34,087 nt of DNA from a bacterium (GTDB lineage: Bacteria; Sumerlaeota; Sumerlaeia; SLMS01): the NCBI GenBank assembly GCA_016125005.1, contig WGMQ01000090.1:1-34087 (forward strand). Direction: 5' to 3'. The stretch's first letter is position 1. Each line of letters starts with the position of its first letter. This document shows, piece by piece, positions 7,581 to 15,635 of this stretch. Both the position numbers and the translations under genes were made by a program. The notes beneath the pieces are model-generated. The model had not been told where the DNA came from. It saw only the letters and a list, made by a program, of their open reading frames with translations, and searched no databases.

Positions 7581-8936
7581 GTGCTGGCCTTCCCTCTTCC
7601 GAGCAGGATACTCGCAGTGCTCGGCGCAGCAATTCTGTGCGCCTCACCAGCCGCCGCCAAGATCGACCTGGTAACTCTTCCCGAACGTGATCGCACCGAA
7701 CTGACCATCTACAACTCGCAGGACCTTACCTTGGCCCGCGAGTCCCGCACCCTCTCATTCTCCAAGGGTGCCAACCAGATTCAGTTCTCCTGGGCCAACA
7801 CCCTGATCGACCCGACAAGCCTCCAGCTCGACCTCGGCACGGCCAAGGGCCTGACCATGGTGGATGCCGTCTATCCCGCCAACACCCAGGAACTCATTGT
7901 CTGGAACATCGAGGCTCAGGAGGACGTCTCCGCCCCGGTCACCATCACCTACTTCACCAGCGGCCTGACCTGGTCCAGCGACTACGTCCTTAAGGCAAAC
8001 AGCGCGGAGACGGCCCTCCAGATGCAGCCGCGCATCACCGTGCGGAACAACAGCGGCGAGGACTTCTCCAACGCCGAGACCCGCGTTGTCGTTGGCGAGA
8101 TCAACCTGGTCGAAATGATCGCCGAGCTGGCCCGCCGCGGCATCGCCAAGGACGACGGGAGACTGCGCGACGAGGTCGTGAAGTGGAAGATGATGTCCAA
8201 GAGCGAAACGATAGCAGAGATGGACATGGCGATGCCGATGGCGCAGGCTGCCCCGAGCATGGCCGGACGTGCCCAGGCCGCCGAGATCATCAAGAAGGCC
8301 GTCAGCGAGTACCAGCTCTATCGCGTCGAGGGGAAGGAAGACATCCTGAATGGCTGGGGGAAGCAGCTCCCCATGCCCGCAGTGAAGGACATCAAGTTCG
8401 ACCTTAGCTACGAGATCGATCCGAACCGCTACGGCCCCGAACCCACCAAGATTTATCGTCTCAAGAACACCACCGATCACAACCTCGGCAAGGATCCGCT
8501 CCCCGAAGGCCAGTTCTACGTCTATACAGACGACGGGCGCGCCGGACTGCGCTATGAGGGAAGCACCCACCACAAGTACATCCCCCTTGGCGAGGACATC
8601 GAGCTGAACCTCGGCAACGACGGCCTGCTCCAGTTCGAGGAACGCACCGTCAGGTCACAGCGCAGCGAACTCCAGTTCGACAACTACGGCTCGGTTGTTG
8701 GCTGGGACGAGACCCGCACCGTGGAGCTGGAACTTCGCAACGCCCGCGAGCGCGCCGTGCCCGTGAAGCTGACCCACGTGATTCCCGGCGACTGGACCAT
8801 GAGCGACGCCAGCGACAAGACCTACGAATCGGTCGACCAGCAGACGGTCCGGTGGAACCTGAGCGTCCCGGCGAGTTCAAAGACCGTCATCCGCTACGTC
8901 GTCGTTGTCCGCAACGGATCGCGCGCCAAGCGCTGA
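7581..8936 (+). CDS. Exported DUF4139-like protein (paralogue 1)
   Basis: The start is a GTG with a good AAAGGAG upstream. Residues 1-26 are a signal peptide ending in SPAAA, so the 451-residue protein is exported. The mature part opens with KIDLVTLPERDRTELTIYN and continues with beta-rich segments such as WSSDYVL, a hallmark near the start of DUF4139 (mucoidy inhibitor A-type) domains, and a C-terminal block of the type R.ELQFDNYGS and RTVELELRNAR. A helical, Met-rich insert (~170-245: VEMIAELARRG, EMDMAMPMAQAAP) interrupts the beta region. The family's biochemical role is not established. It is followed after 30 bases by a paralogue. Confidence 0.82.
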   Translation: MLAFPLPSRILAVLGAAILCASPAAAKIDLVTLPERDRTELTIYNSQDLTLARESRTLSFSKGANQIQFSWANTLIDPTSLQLDLGTAKGLTMVDAVYPANTQELIVWNIEAQEDVSAPVTITYFTSGLTWSSDYVLKANSAETALQMQPRITVRNNSGEDFSNAETRVVVGEINLVEMIAELARRGIAKDDGRLRDEVVKWKMMSKSETIAEMDMAMPMAQAAPSMAGRAQAAEIIKKAVSEYQLYRVEGKEDILNGWGKQLPMPAVKDIKFDLSYEIDPNRYGPEPTKIYRLKNTTDHNLGKDPLPEGQFYVYTDDGRAGLRYEGSTHHKYIPLGEDIELNLGNDGLLQFEERTVRSQRSELQFDNYGSVVGWDETRTVELELRNARERAVPVKLTHVIPGDWTMSDASDKTYESVDQQTVRWNLSVPASSKTVIRYVVVVRNGSRAKR

Positions 8937-8966
8937 CCTCTACCCAGGAACAGGAGCCCATCCAAC

Positions 8967-10130
8967 ATGCGTCTCATTGCCGCCTCCACACTGGCCCTTC
9001 TCGCCGCCGCATCCATCGCCCCGGCCCGCACCAAGCTTGTCACCCTTCCCGAGCGCAACGACCTGGTGGTCAGCCTCGAGAATCCCAACGCAGCCCTTCT
9101 CTCCGAGGAGCGCGACATCCCCCTCCAGGCGGGAACCAACTCGATCGACTTTTCCTGGAAGGGCGTCAGCATCGACCAGTCCTCCGTCCTCCTGGAACTG
9201 CTCACGCATCCCGGCGAGGAAAAGACCTCCACGCGCATCATCGCCACGGGCTATCCGCCCGACGAAGCGGCACTCACCTGGCAGATTTACTCCCCCGAGG
9301 CGCGCACGGAGCGGATTCGCGTCAGCTATCTCCTCTCGGGGATAAGCCAGCAGCCCTCCTACGAGTTCCGCGTGAACGCCACGGAAACCGCGGGCGACTT
9401 CCAGCAGTACACGCTCCTCCGCAACGTCAGCGGAGAAGACCTGAGGGGAGCCACGCTGCGCCTACGCGGGTTGCCCGACCTTGATCGGAGCCTCGAATCG
9501 GGCGAATCGCGCCGCCTCCTCGCGCTGCGGAACAAGGAACTCCCCTTCGAGAAGCTCTACATCGCCCGCCCGTCCTGGCAGGGTTTCCTCGGCGAAAGCG
9601 GCGAATCCATCTCGCTCGTCTACGAGGTCAGGAACGACGCGGCCAGCGGCCTCGGCAAGTTCACCCTCCCCGTCGGCAAGATGCGTCTATACGGCGACGA
9701 CGGCGACGGCAGTTCGATCTTCCTCGGCGAGGACATTCTCGCGGACACGGCACCGCAGGAGGAGGGGCAGGTGACGCTTGGCACGGTGAAGGACATCGTC
9801 ATGCGGCGCTACCTCGCCGACCAGAAGCGGCTTAACGAGCGCTTCACCACCAACCGCCAGCTCAGCGTCTTCGACGTGCGGCGCGAGCTGCGCTACGAGG
9901 TCGAGAACTTCAAGGACAAGCCCACGACCCTCCGAATCCACGAGCCCATGATGGGCGACTGGGAGGTGACCTCGCTGACCGGAGGTACCACGCGCACCAA
10001 GATCGAATCGATGAACGAATTGGAGCTCGAGATCGACCTGCCCGCGCAGCAGAAAGGCGCAAAGGAAGCCGAAAAGGTCACGATCAACCTGGTCGTGACG
10101 ATCCGCAACGTGTTCCCCGGTGAGCTCTAA
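8967..10130 (+). CDS. Exported DUF4139-like protein (paralogue 2, shorter)
   Basis: This 387-residue protein has a signal peptide (residues 1-~20) and opens its mature part with KLVTLPERNDLVVSLENPNA, matching the LVTLPER start of its upstream neighbour. Shared blocks continue: the SxDFSWKGVSID / IQFSWANTLID region, the NVSGEDLRGA / NNSGEDFSNA region, and the C-terminal ELRYEVENFKDKPTTLRIHEPMMGDWEV, which parallels the neighbour's ARERAVPVKLTHVIPGDW. It lacks the ~70-residue helical Met-rich insert, which accounts for most of the size difference. CAGGAG precedes the ATG, and a terminator follows, so the two genes form a unit that probably arose by duplication. Confidence 0.82.
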   Translation: MRLIAASTLALLAAASIAPARTKLVTLPERNDLVVSLENPNAALLSEERDIPLQAGTNSIDFSWKGVSIDQSSVLLELLTHPGEEKTSTRIIATGYPPDEAALTWQIYSPEARTERIRVSYLLSGISQQPSYEFRVNATETAGDFQQYTLLRNVSGEDLRGATLRLRGLPDLDRSLESGESRRLLALRNKELPFEKLYIARPSWQGFLGESGESISLVYEVRNDAASGLGKFTLPVGKMRLYGDDGDGSSIFLGEDILADTAPQEEGQVTLGTVKDIVMRRYLADQKRLNERFTTNRQLSVFDVRRELRYEVENFKDKPTTLRIHEPMMGDWEVTSLTGGTTRTKIESMNELELEIDLPAQQKGAKEAEKVTINLVVTIRNVFPGEL

Positions 10131-10143
10131 GGCAGGGCAGAAA

Positions 10144-10165
10144 AAAAACGCACCGATGCGTTTTT
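10144..10165 (+). terminator. Rho-independent terminator after the DUF4139 pair
   Basis: AAAAACGCA (10144-10152) pairs with TGCGTTTTT (10157-10165) around CCGA. The symmetric A and T runs mean it could act in either direction. It lies 13 bases past the stop codon. Confidence 0.7.
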
Positions 10166-10170
10166 CGCGC

Positions 10171-10199
10171 TTGACCCGACCAGGGGTAGTGGCGACCTT
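10171..10199 (+). promoter_or_regulatory. Possible promoter of the tRNA-Val/tRNA-Asp unit
   Basis: TTGACC (10171-10176), in the same GCTTGACC context seen upstream of tRNA-Arg, is followed after 17 bases by GACCTT (10194-10199). The -10 matches the consensus only at positions 2 and 6. It lies between the preceding terminator and the first tRNA. Confidence 0.35.
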
Positions 10200-10239
10200 C
10201 TCACTCTCTCGCGACGAGTGGTCACCGCCGAGCGAGACT

Positions 10240-10316
10240 GGGCGGCTAGCTCAGTTGGTTAGAGCGCCAGCCTTACAAGCTGGATGTCACAGGTTCGAAT
10301 CCTGTGCCGCCCACCA
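10240..10316 (+). tRNA. tRNA-Val (anticodon TAC)
   Basis: 77-nt cloverleaf: acceptor GGGCGGC/GCCGCCC, D arm GCTCAGTTGGTTAGAGC, anticodon stem CCAGC/GCTGG enclosing CTTACAA (anticodon TAC), T arm ACAGG TTCGAAT CCTGT, discriminator A and an encoded CCA (10314-10316). Confidence 0.97.
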
Positions 10317-10342
10317 CTGGCGGTCAGGGTAGCAAGAAATGC

Positions 10343-10419
<77 letters not shown>

Positions 10420-10455
10420 CCTTCAACACGAAGGTGACACCTCGCAAGCCTCCAT

Positions 10456-10493
10456 CGGCCACCCGGCACCCCGGGTGGCCGCTTTCTTTTTTT
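10456..10493 (+). terminator. Strong rho-independent terminator of the tRNA pair
   Basis: CGGCCACCCGG (10456-10466) pairs perfectly with CCGGGTGGCCG (10471-10481) around CACC, followed by a long T-rich tract (10483-10493). Confidence 0.93.
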
Positions 10494-10620
10494 CTCCTGC
10501 TCGCCTCGCAACTTCTCCTTGCTGAGTCACCGCCGCTCCGCAAACGATCCGTCGGCCTGATTGTCCGAGTTGCCTTTACCAGACGACTCCAACGTGGCCA
10601 GTGCCTGCCGGGTGAGCTTG

Positions 10621-11817
10621 ATGGTCATACCAGATCGCGATGTGCTGCGTAGCGTCGTCAAGGCACTGCTTGATGAGCGCTTCGATGCCGATAATCCCGC
10701 GCCCTACGCGGGAAAAATCCTCGGACTCGTTCGTGGTGCAGATCCCGACGCGGTCGGTGTCGCCGTCCAGTATGTGCTCAGCGCCTCCGTGGAGTCGATT
10801 CAGGAGTTCCATGGCGAACCGCCTCCTGATCGCGGCGCCCTCGCCGTCATGCGCTTCCATCTGGCCGAGATCCGCAACCGAACGGAAAGCGCCGATCTCC
10901 CCCTGCCCAGCAGCCAGATTCATGATTTGGCCAGGGTCTTCAGCGAGCGGGACGCCTTCAGCAGCGAAGCCAATCGCCGCCCCAGCATGGACACCACAGC
11001 GGCGCGGCGAATGTCGTCGGACCAGCGCCAGACGACATCCACGCGACGCGGCACCAGCGCAAGCACCACCGAGTTCCCCATGGCGCCCGCCGCCAGCACC
11101 AAATGGAAGGAGCAGCCCCCCGAGGAAGTCATGGGGGTCGATGTTCTTGGCCGACCGGTTCGCAAGAGCGAGTGGAGGCACTACATCTTCGCGGCGATCA
11201 CCCTGGGTATTGCCGTGGCCCTCACGCTTGAGATCGGCGAACTGACCTGGCCGATGTGGGTCAAGGCCGTGGTCTCCGCGGGCGTTCCTATCGCGGTGCT
11301 CGGCACCGTTGCGTTCAGCAAATCACTACGGTTCCTCCGCTATCTGCGGAACCTGCTGATCTGGGGCTCGATCGGGACACTGGTGGTGACGGGGGTCACC
11401 TATACCGCCAAGATCTATCGCCACTACACGGCGATCCAACGCCGCGAGCGCGTGGAACGGGATTTCGACGCCATCTTGCAGGCCGTGAAGTTATACCACC
11501 GGAAGGAAGGCATCTACCCACGCTCCCTCGACGCGCTCTTTTCGCCGGTGGACTACTTCGAGGGAACAAGCATCCGCGGCACCGGGAGTCTGGTGGATCC
11601 CTTTGCCCGTCGCGGGGCCCAGTACGAGTACACGCGCTCGCTCGACGCCTATCTGGTGGAGAGCGTCGGCCCGAATCGCACTGCCGCCACCATTGAGTTG
11701 CCCTCTCGTGTCACGCGCGAGTTCGGCCAGGAATTGGATGCGGTCAGCTACGACCCAACGAACGGGGTCTTTTCAGACGGACGAATCTATCTGTTAGGTC
11801 GTGGGATGGGCGACTGA
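10621..11817 (+). CDS. Three-helix membrane protein with a C-terminal pilin-like domain lacking a prepilin cleavage site
   Basis: This 398-residue protein has an N-terminal helical region (1-~115; DVLRSVVKALLDERFD), a Ser/Thr/Arg-rich linker (~120-165), three membrane segments (~188-205, ~212-232, ~246-263) and a C-terminal domain (~270-398). That last part shares ordered blocks with the local prepilin (24515-25231): VDPFARRGAQYEYTR against LDPF...TYSYRD, LVESVGPN against IITSFGPD, and a final SYDPTNGVFSDGRIY against AYDPTNGTISDGDIY. A long helix (RRERVERDFDAILQAVKLYHRKEGIYP) leads into it as in GspG-type pilins, but there is no G-FTLIE motif. ATG 10621 follows GGTGAG; an in-frame TTG lies 60 bases upstream. 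Its end overlaps convergent ispF by 24 bases. Confidence 0.8.
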   Translation: MVIPDRDVLRSVVKALLDERFDADNPAPYAGKILGLVRGADPDAVGVAVQYVLSASVESIQEFHGEPPPDRGALAVMRFHLAEIRNRTESADLPLPSSQIHDLARVFSERDAFSSEANRRPSMDTTAARRMSSDQRQTTSTRRGTSASTTEFPMAPAASTKWKEQPPEEVMGVDVLGRPVRKSEWRHYIFAAITLGIAVALTLEIGELTWPMWVKAVVSAGVPIAVLGTVAFSKSLRFLRYLRNLLIWGSIGTLVVTGVTYTAKIYRHYTAIQRRERVERDFDAILQAVKLYHRKEGIYPRSLDALFSPVDYFEGTSIRGTGSLVDPFARRGAQYEYTRSLDAYLVESVGPNRTAATIELPSRVTREFGQELDAVSYDPTNGVFSDGRIYLLGRGMGD

Positions 11818-12303
11818 GCGGTAGAGCAGAGCCGTCGCCATGGCGGCGATGCCCTCTCCCCGACCGATAAAGCCAAGCTTTTCGTTTGTAGTCGCCTTGA
11901 TTCCCACGCGGGCCGGATCCACACCCATGTCGGCGGCCAATCGTTCCTTCATCGTCGCGACGTGCGGATAGATGCGGGGGCGCTCCGCCACCACGGCACA
12001 ATCGACGTTTGCCACCAGCCAGCCGAGTTCGCGCAGCCGCGATGCCACGTCGCGCAGCAGCACCCTCGAATCAGCATCCTTCCATCGGGGGTCGCCACTG
12101 GGGTAGAAATGTCCGATGTCAGGCAACCCCGCGGCGCCAAGCAGTGCATCGCACAGGGCGTGAATGAGCACATCGGCATCGCTATGCCCGAGCAGCCCCA
12201 TGTCGCAGGGGATTTCCACGCCACCCAGCACCAAACGGCGATCGACGGCGAAGGGATGGACGTCGTAGCCGAAGCCGACCGCAATCGGAGGAGGAGTGGT
12301 CAT
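11794..12303 (-). CDS. ispF: 2-C-methyl-D-erythritol 2,4-cyclodiphosphate synthase IspF
   Basis: IspF cyclises the CDP-methylerythritol phosphate intermediate to the 2,4-cyclodiphosphate with loss of CMP, in the methylerythritol (MEP) route to isoprenoids. The 169-residue protein has GYDVH (metal ligands Asp14 and His16), GHSDADVLIHALCDALLGA (third ligand His48), DIGHFYP and the C-terminal KATTNEKLGFIGRGEGIAA. ispD ends five bases upstream, so the pair is co-transcribed. The middle enzyme of this segment, IspE, is not in the window. The 3' end overlaps the convergent 10621-11817 gene. Confidence 0.97.
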   Translation of the reverse strand: MTTPPPIAVGFGYDVHPFAVDRRLVLGGVEIPCDMGLLGHSDADVLIHALCDALLGAAGLPDIGHFYPSGDPRWKDADSRVLLRDVASRLRELGWLVANVDCAVVAERPRIYPHVATMKERLAADMGVDPARVGIKATTNEKLGFIGRGEGIAAMATALLYRSVAHPTT

Positions 12304-12308
12304 GACGG

Positions 12309-13064
12309 TCAGGCCCGCTTCCTGCCCAGATCCTCGCGGCGCGGCTCAGGGGTCGTTTCTTCCTTGGCGGTGAGCCACGCATTGATGACCGCGATGTCCT
12401 TGGCGTGGGTGATCTTTGGATTGAAGCCGTCGTGCAGCACGAAGGCAGTTCGGAGGCCGAGCAGTTCCATGGCCTGGGCCTCATCTCCGGCGGCGAAATT
12501 GCGCGGATCGGAAAGGGCATTGAGCAGATGAATGCGGTCACAGATCTGCGGCGTTTCCGCGCGCACCAACTCTGCGCGATTTTCCGTGCGCGCGATCAGC
12601 GGCCCGCTCTCGCGCACTCGCTTGATGGTGTCCGTGACCGGCGAAGCCACGATGACCGCGGAGAGTTGCCGATCAGTCTGGATCAGGTTCAGGCAGCGGT
12701 CCATGGCGCCGAGCGGCGGCAAGGGCCGAGCGCCGTCATGGACCGCGACAAATTGACATTCACGGGAGAGCGAGCGGACACCTTCGCGGACGGACAGCGC
12801 CCGCTCGTCCAAGCCCGCCACCGGCTCATAAATCCTCAGGCCGGGATTCGTCCCCACCAGATTATCCCAGGTTCCCTGAAGGATAAAGTCCGGGGGAAGA
12901 ACCACCACGTATTGGCGGAACCCGGACTGGAGGAACGCCTCAAGAGTATGCACCAGAAGAGGTCGATCAATGAGCGGGACCAACTGCTTGTATCCGCCGA
13001 ATCGCACCCCTTTCCCGGCCGCCACCACCACAAGACCACATCGGGAAAAATCTGCGCCTGCCAT
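12309..13064 (-). CDS. ispD: 2-C-methyl-D-erythritol 4-phosphate cytidylyltransferase IspD
   Basis: IspD transfers CMP from CTP to methylerythritol 4-phosphate. The 251-residue protein has the nucleotide-binding VVVAAGKGVRFGGYKQLVPL at residues ~12-31, VHDGARP in the middle and the DDAxAxE-like GDEAQAMELLG and GFNPKITHAKDIAV later, as in the family. I chose ATG 13064 because TGGAG precedes it by six or seven bases; an upstream in-frame TTG (13076) would add four residues and has no better site. ispF follows after five bases. Confidence 0.95.
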   Translation of the reverse strand: MAGADFSRCGLVVVAAGKGVRFGGYKQLVPLIDRPLLVHTLEAFLQSGFRQYVVVLPPDFILQGTWDNLVGTNPGLRIYEPVAGLDERALSVREGVRSLSRECQFVAVHDGARPLPPLGAMDRCLNLIQTDRQLSAVIVASPVTDTIKRVRESGPLIARTENRAELVRAETPQICDRIHLLNALSDPRNFAAGDEAQAMELLGLRTAFVLHDGFNPKITHAKDIAVINAWLTAKEETTPEPRREDLGRKRA

Positions 13065-13144
13065 CTGACACTCCAAAAATGAGAGAACATCCCTTGCGCA
13101 CCACAGGCCGAGCGAAGGAACTCGCGCTGCGTTGCGAGGGCGAG

Positions 13145-13173
13145 GCTCTACCCCGGGCCTCTGTTCGGTTCAA
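13145..13173 (-). promoter_or_regulatory. Candidate promoter of ispD-ispF
   Basis: Minus strand TTGAAC (13168-13173), 17-base spacer, TAGAGC (13145-13150), about 80 bases upstream of the ispD start. Both boxes are imperfect. Confidence 0.38.
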
Positions 13174-13238
13174 TTTGGGCTGGTTTCACCCTCCGAGCGC
13201 AATCATCATCCGAATCGACTGAACAAGGTTTTCGCCCG

Positions 13239-13676
13239 ATGGAAAAGATCGTTGTCAAAGCCCACTTCCACACCGCCCATCGGCAAATCGGGTACCCGGG
13301 CCACTGTGCCTATGTCCACGGCCACACGTGGCGCGGCCAGATCACCGTCCGCTGCGAGGAGTTCCCCCGCGACGAGCTGGACATGGCCCTCGATTTTGGC
13401 GACCTCAAGCGCGTGATGCGCTTCCTCGACCACAAGATCATCATCTCGGAGAACGACCGCACCTTCCTCGACGAAAAGCTCTTCGAGCCGCAGGGAGTCG
13501 TGGTCCTTCCCGGACGCGGTCCGTCCGTGGAGAACGTGGCCCACTACGTCTGGAATGGCGTGGCGAACCACATCCGCGACAAGTTCCCCAGCCGCCAGGT
13601 TGTCTATACAATCGAGGTCGAAATCCAGGAGACCGACAATAACTTCTTCACCGTGGAGAAGTCGGTGACGGTCTGA
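13239..13676 (+). CDS. queD: 6-pyruvoyl-tetrahydropterin synthase / QueD family protein
   Basis: The family converts 7,8-dihydroneopterin triphosphate to 6-carboxy-tetrahydropterin (QueD, queuosine route) or 6-pyruvoyl-tetrahydropterin. The 145-residue protein shows the zinc-binding histidines His14 (FHTAH), His27 and His29 (CAYVHGHTW), the catalytic Cys23 in the same motif, Asp64-His65 (FLDHK) and a C-terminal glutamate-rich EVEIQETDNN. The CxxxHGH spacing fits QueD better than eukaryotic PTPS, but no other queuosine gene is nearby, so the exact reaction is an inference. The ATG has only a weak ribosome site. Its promoter may lie in 13065-13238, which it shares divergently with ispD. Confidence 0.88.
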   Translation: MEKIVVKAHFHTAHRQIGYPGHCAYVHGHTWRGQITVRCEEFPRDELDMALDFGDLKRVMRFLDHKIIISENDRTFLDEKLFEPQGVVVLPGRGPSVENVAHYVWNGVANHIRDKFPSRQVVYTIEVEIQETDNNFFTVEKSVTV

Positions 13677-13684
13677 CCGCCGAA

Positions 13685-14782
13685 TTACTCCCCTTCGATC
13701 TTCAGTAGTTTCCTGAGGATCGGCAGGTGTGCCTGCGCCATGCGGAAGAAGCCGAGATCCGTCGGGTGCGTGCCGTCGACGGTGCCCTCTTCCTCGCCTG
13801 CCAGCAGCGTTTCGCCCGGCAACAGGTAGAGGTTCGTGTCCCCTTCCTCACGCAGCTTCTGGAACAAGAGCCGGTAGCGGGCGTTGCGTTCCTTGACGCG
13901 TTCCGGCTTGAGATGCTCCACCATGAGGATCGGCGTATCCGGTCGGCGATCGCGAAGCTGGCGGATGAAGGCCTCCACCCGGTCCGGTACCAGGTCGTCG
14001 GTCATGTTGGGAAGGCAATCCAGGACGTAGATCTCTGCGTCGATCTCCCCCACCAGTTCGGCCATGGCGGGCTCCATGCGGGCCGAGCCGGAGAAGCCGA
14101 GGTTGTAGACGGGCCAATCGAGCTGGCGCCCGATGATGGCGACATGCGCCATGCCCGGTCGTGAGGCGCATCCGCCCTGCACGATGGACGTGCCGTAGAA
14201 CACGATGGGGCGGCGTCCGTCCGTGGCGGGCTGCGCAAAGCTCGCACCCTTGTCCACGCCGATCTCCAGATAGTCGACCTTCTGGTACAGCGGCAGGTAG
14301 AGCAGGTACGCCGTTCGCCCCTCGCTGTTGGCTGTCAATGTCCGGGTGGTGTCACCGTCCTTGGGGCGCGCATTGGCGACAAAGTTCCAGCCTTCGGGGC
14401 GACGCTCGTAGAGGTCCAAACCGCTCATCCCCGTCGACGGCATGTGAGGCATGTCTCCGCCGCCGCTCCAGCGCACATAGATGCGCTCGGAGTCGGTGAT
14501 GAAGGGAACGGCCATGCCGGCGGTGTTCTTCTCCAGACCCCACACCGCATCGGTCACCTGCCCCTCGGCGCGGGCCGGGAGCCGGTGGAATGCGCGGCCT
14601 TCCTCGTTCCAGCCACGCCCCTCCATGCGCATCACCGCCGCATCCCGCCACTCGATCTCGCGCTCGGACTGACCCTTCGGCGCGTCGATGGATGTGCGCA
14701 CCACGGGAATCCCCGGGGGAGGGGCATCACGCCACGGAGGCAGTAGCAGGAAGAAAGCGAAGAGCGAGGCGAGCAGGATCAT
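13685..14782 (-). CDS. SGNH-family esterase/acylhydrolase with N-terminal GxDLY domain
   Basis: The 365-residue protein has an N-terminal membrane or signal segment (residues 2-~16). Next comes an N-terminal domain with the GLDLY motif (residues 121-125) that names the GxDLY family often joined to this hydrolase type. The C-terminal domain follows, with the four SGNH blocks: GTSIVQGG (Ser199, nucleophile), GFSGSA (Gly232), LPNM (Asn259) and DGTHPTDLG (Asp336 and His339). Such enzymes remove acyl groups from carbohydrates or lipids at the cell surface; the substrate here cannot be read from sequence. It converges with the QueD gene eight bases away and lies downstream of a membrane protein gene. 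Confidence 0.9.
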   Translation of the reverse strand: MILLASLFAFFLLLPPWRDAPPPGIPVVRTSIDAPKGQSEREIEWRDAAVMRMEGRGWNEEGRAFHRLPARAEGQVTDAVWGLEKNTAGMAVPFITDSERIYVRWSGGGDMPHMPSTGMSGLDLYERRPEGWNFVANARPKDGDTTRTLTANSEGRTAYLLYLPLYQKVDYLEIGVDKGASFAQPATDGRRPIVFYGTSIVQGGCASRPGMAHVAIIGRQLDWPVYNLGFSGSARMEPAMAELVGEIDAEIYVLDCLPNMTDDLVPDRVEAFIRQLRDRRPDTPILMVEHLKPERVKERNARYRLLFQKLREEGDTNLYLLPGETLLAGEEEGTVDGTHPTDLGFFRMAQAHLPILRKLLKIEGE

Positions 14783-14874
14783 CAGTCATCATCCAAAGAG
14801 GGTTCGTCCGGAACGGAAGCAGATCCAGCCCGGGGGAACAAACTGTTTCGACACGGCGAGTGGAATGCGGTCGC

Positions 14875-15621
14875 CTACTGCCTTGGCGGCGGCGGTGGTG
14901 GGAGCTCGTCGCCCGGATAGGGCTGGGCGGGAGGATAATAGTTCGGCTGGGGAGGCGGAAGGGTTCCGTACTGAGGAGTCGGATAATACCCCTGACCGCC
15001 CTGGGGTGGCTGCTGGTATTCGGGAGCCTGTCCGGGCCAGGGTGCCTGCGGATAGCCGCCGCCGGGCGTCCCGGGAGGCGGACCGAAGTTGCTCCGGTCG
15101 CCGCTGAAGGCACGTCGCACGGAAGGCAGATTGTACACCACCAGAACGATGATCGGGAAGATACAACTGCACAGCGTGGCGAAAATGGCGGAGGTCACGA
15201 TGGTCACGCCCGAAAGGCTACCCCCTCCAACCGGTCCGGCGGGGAACCATGCTTGCATCACAGCCTGACTTTGAATGTTGGCGGCACGGGCGTTCGCCAC
15301 GTTGAACACGAAGCTTCCCACGATGTAGAGAACGGCATAGCTCAGCGAGCACCAGCGGGCCCAGGGCTTGAAGAAGAAGCTGCCTATGGAACCCGCGACC
15401 AGAAGCGCGGAAGCCAATAGGAGCATGAAGAGCGAGAAGACGATAGTGCCCTTCTCGAGTGGAGTGTGACTGGGGGGGGGAATGTCGAGATTACCAAAGC
15501 TCGCCGGTTCAGGGAACAAGACTCCAACAATGCTAAGTGGCGTACAAAGGCAAAGACCGATGACGCCGAAGATGATTCCAAAGACAGCCACCACCACGAC
15601 GGAGATCGGCTTCTGCTGCAT
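14875..15621 (-). CDS. Membrane protein with proline-rich C-terminal tail, function unknown
   Basis: The 248-residue protein has four hydrophobic segments: about residues 5-32 (SVVVVAVFGIIFGVIGLCLC), 57-77, 84-106 and 136-165. It then has a cytosolic-looking tail (from ~170) of Pro, Gly, Gln and Tyr (PPPGTPGGGYPQAP, PPQGGQGYYPTP) ending in PPPPPPRQ. This arrangement resembles small four-helix proteins with low-complexity tails, without an assigned function. ATG 15621 is preceded by GAGGGG, and an alternative upstream frame start would run into the VanZ-like gene, whose stop lies 14 bases upstream. It is probably co-transcribed with that gene. Confidence 0.75.
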   Translation of the reverse strand: MQQKPISVVVVAVFGIIFGVIGLCLCTPLSIVGVLFPEPASFGNLDIPPPSHTPLEKGTIVFSLFMLLLASALLVAGSIGSFFFKPWARWCSLSYAVLYIVGSFVFNVANARAANIQSQAVMQAWFPAGPVGGGSLSGVTIVTSAIFATLCSCIFPIIVLVVYNLPSVRRAFSGDRSNFGPPPGTPGGGYPQAPWPGQAPEYQQPPQGGQGYYPTPQYGTLPPPQPNYYPPAQPYPGDELPPPPPPRQ

Positions 15622-15635
15622 ATTCAGTGGACCCC

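Noticed and set aside
13065..13238. preQ1 riboswitch upstream of the QueD-family gene
   Set aside because: I could not find the short stem, A-rich tail and pseudoknot pairing expected for a preQ1 aptamer in this GC-rich leader.
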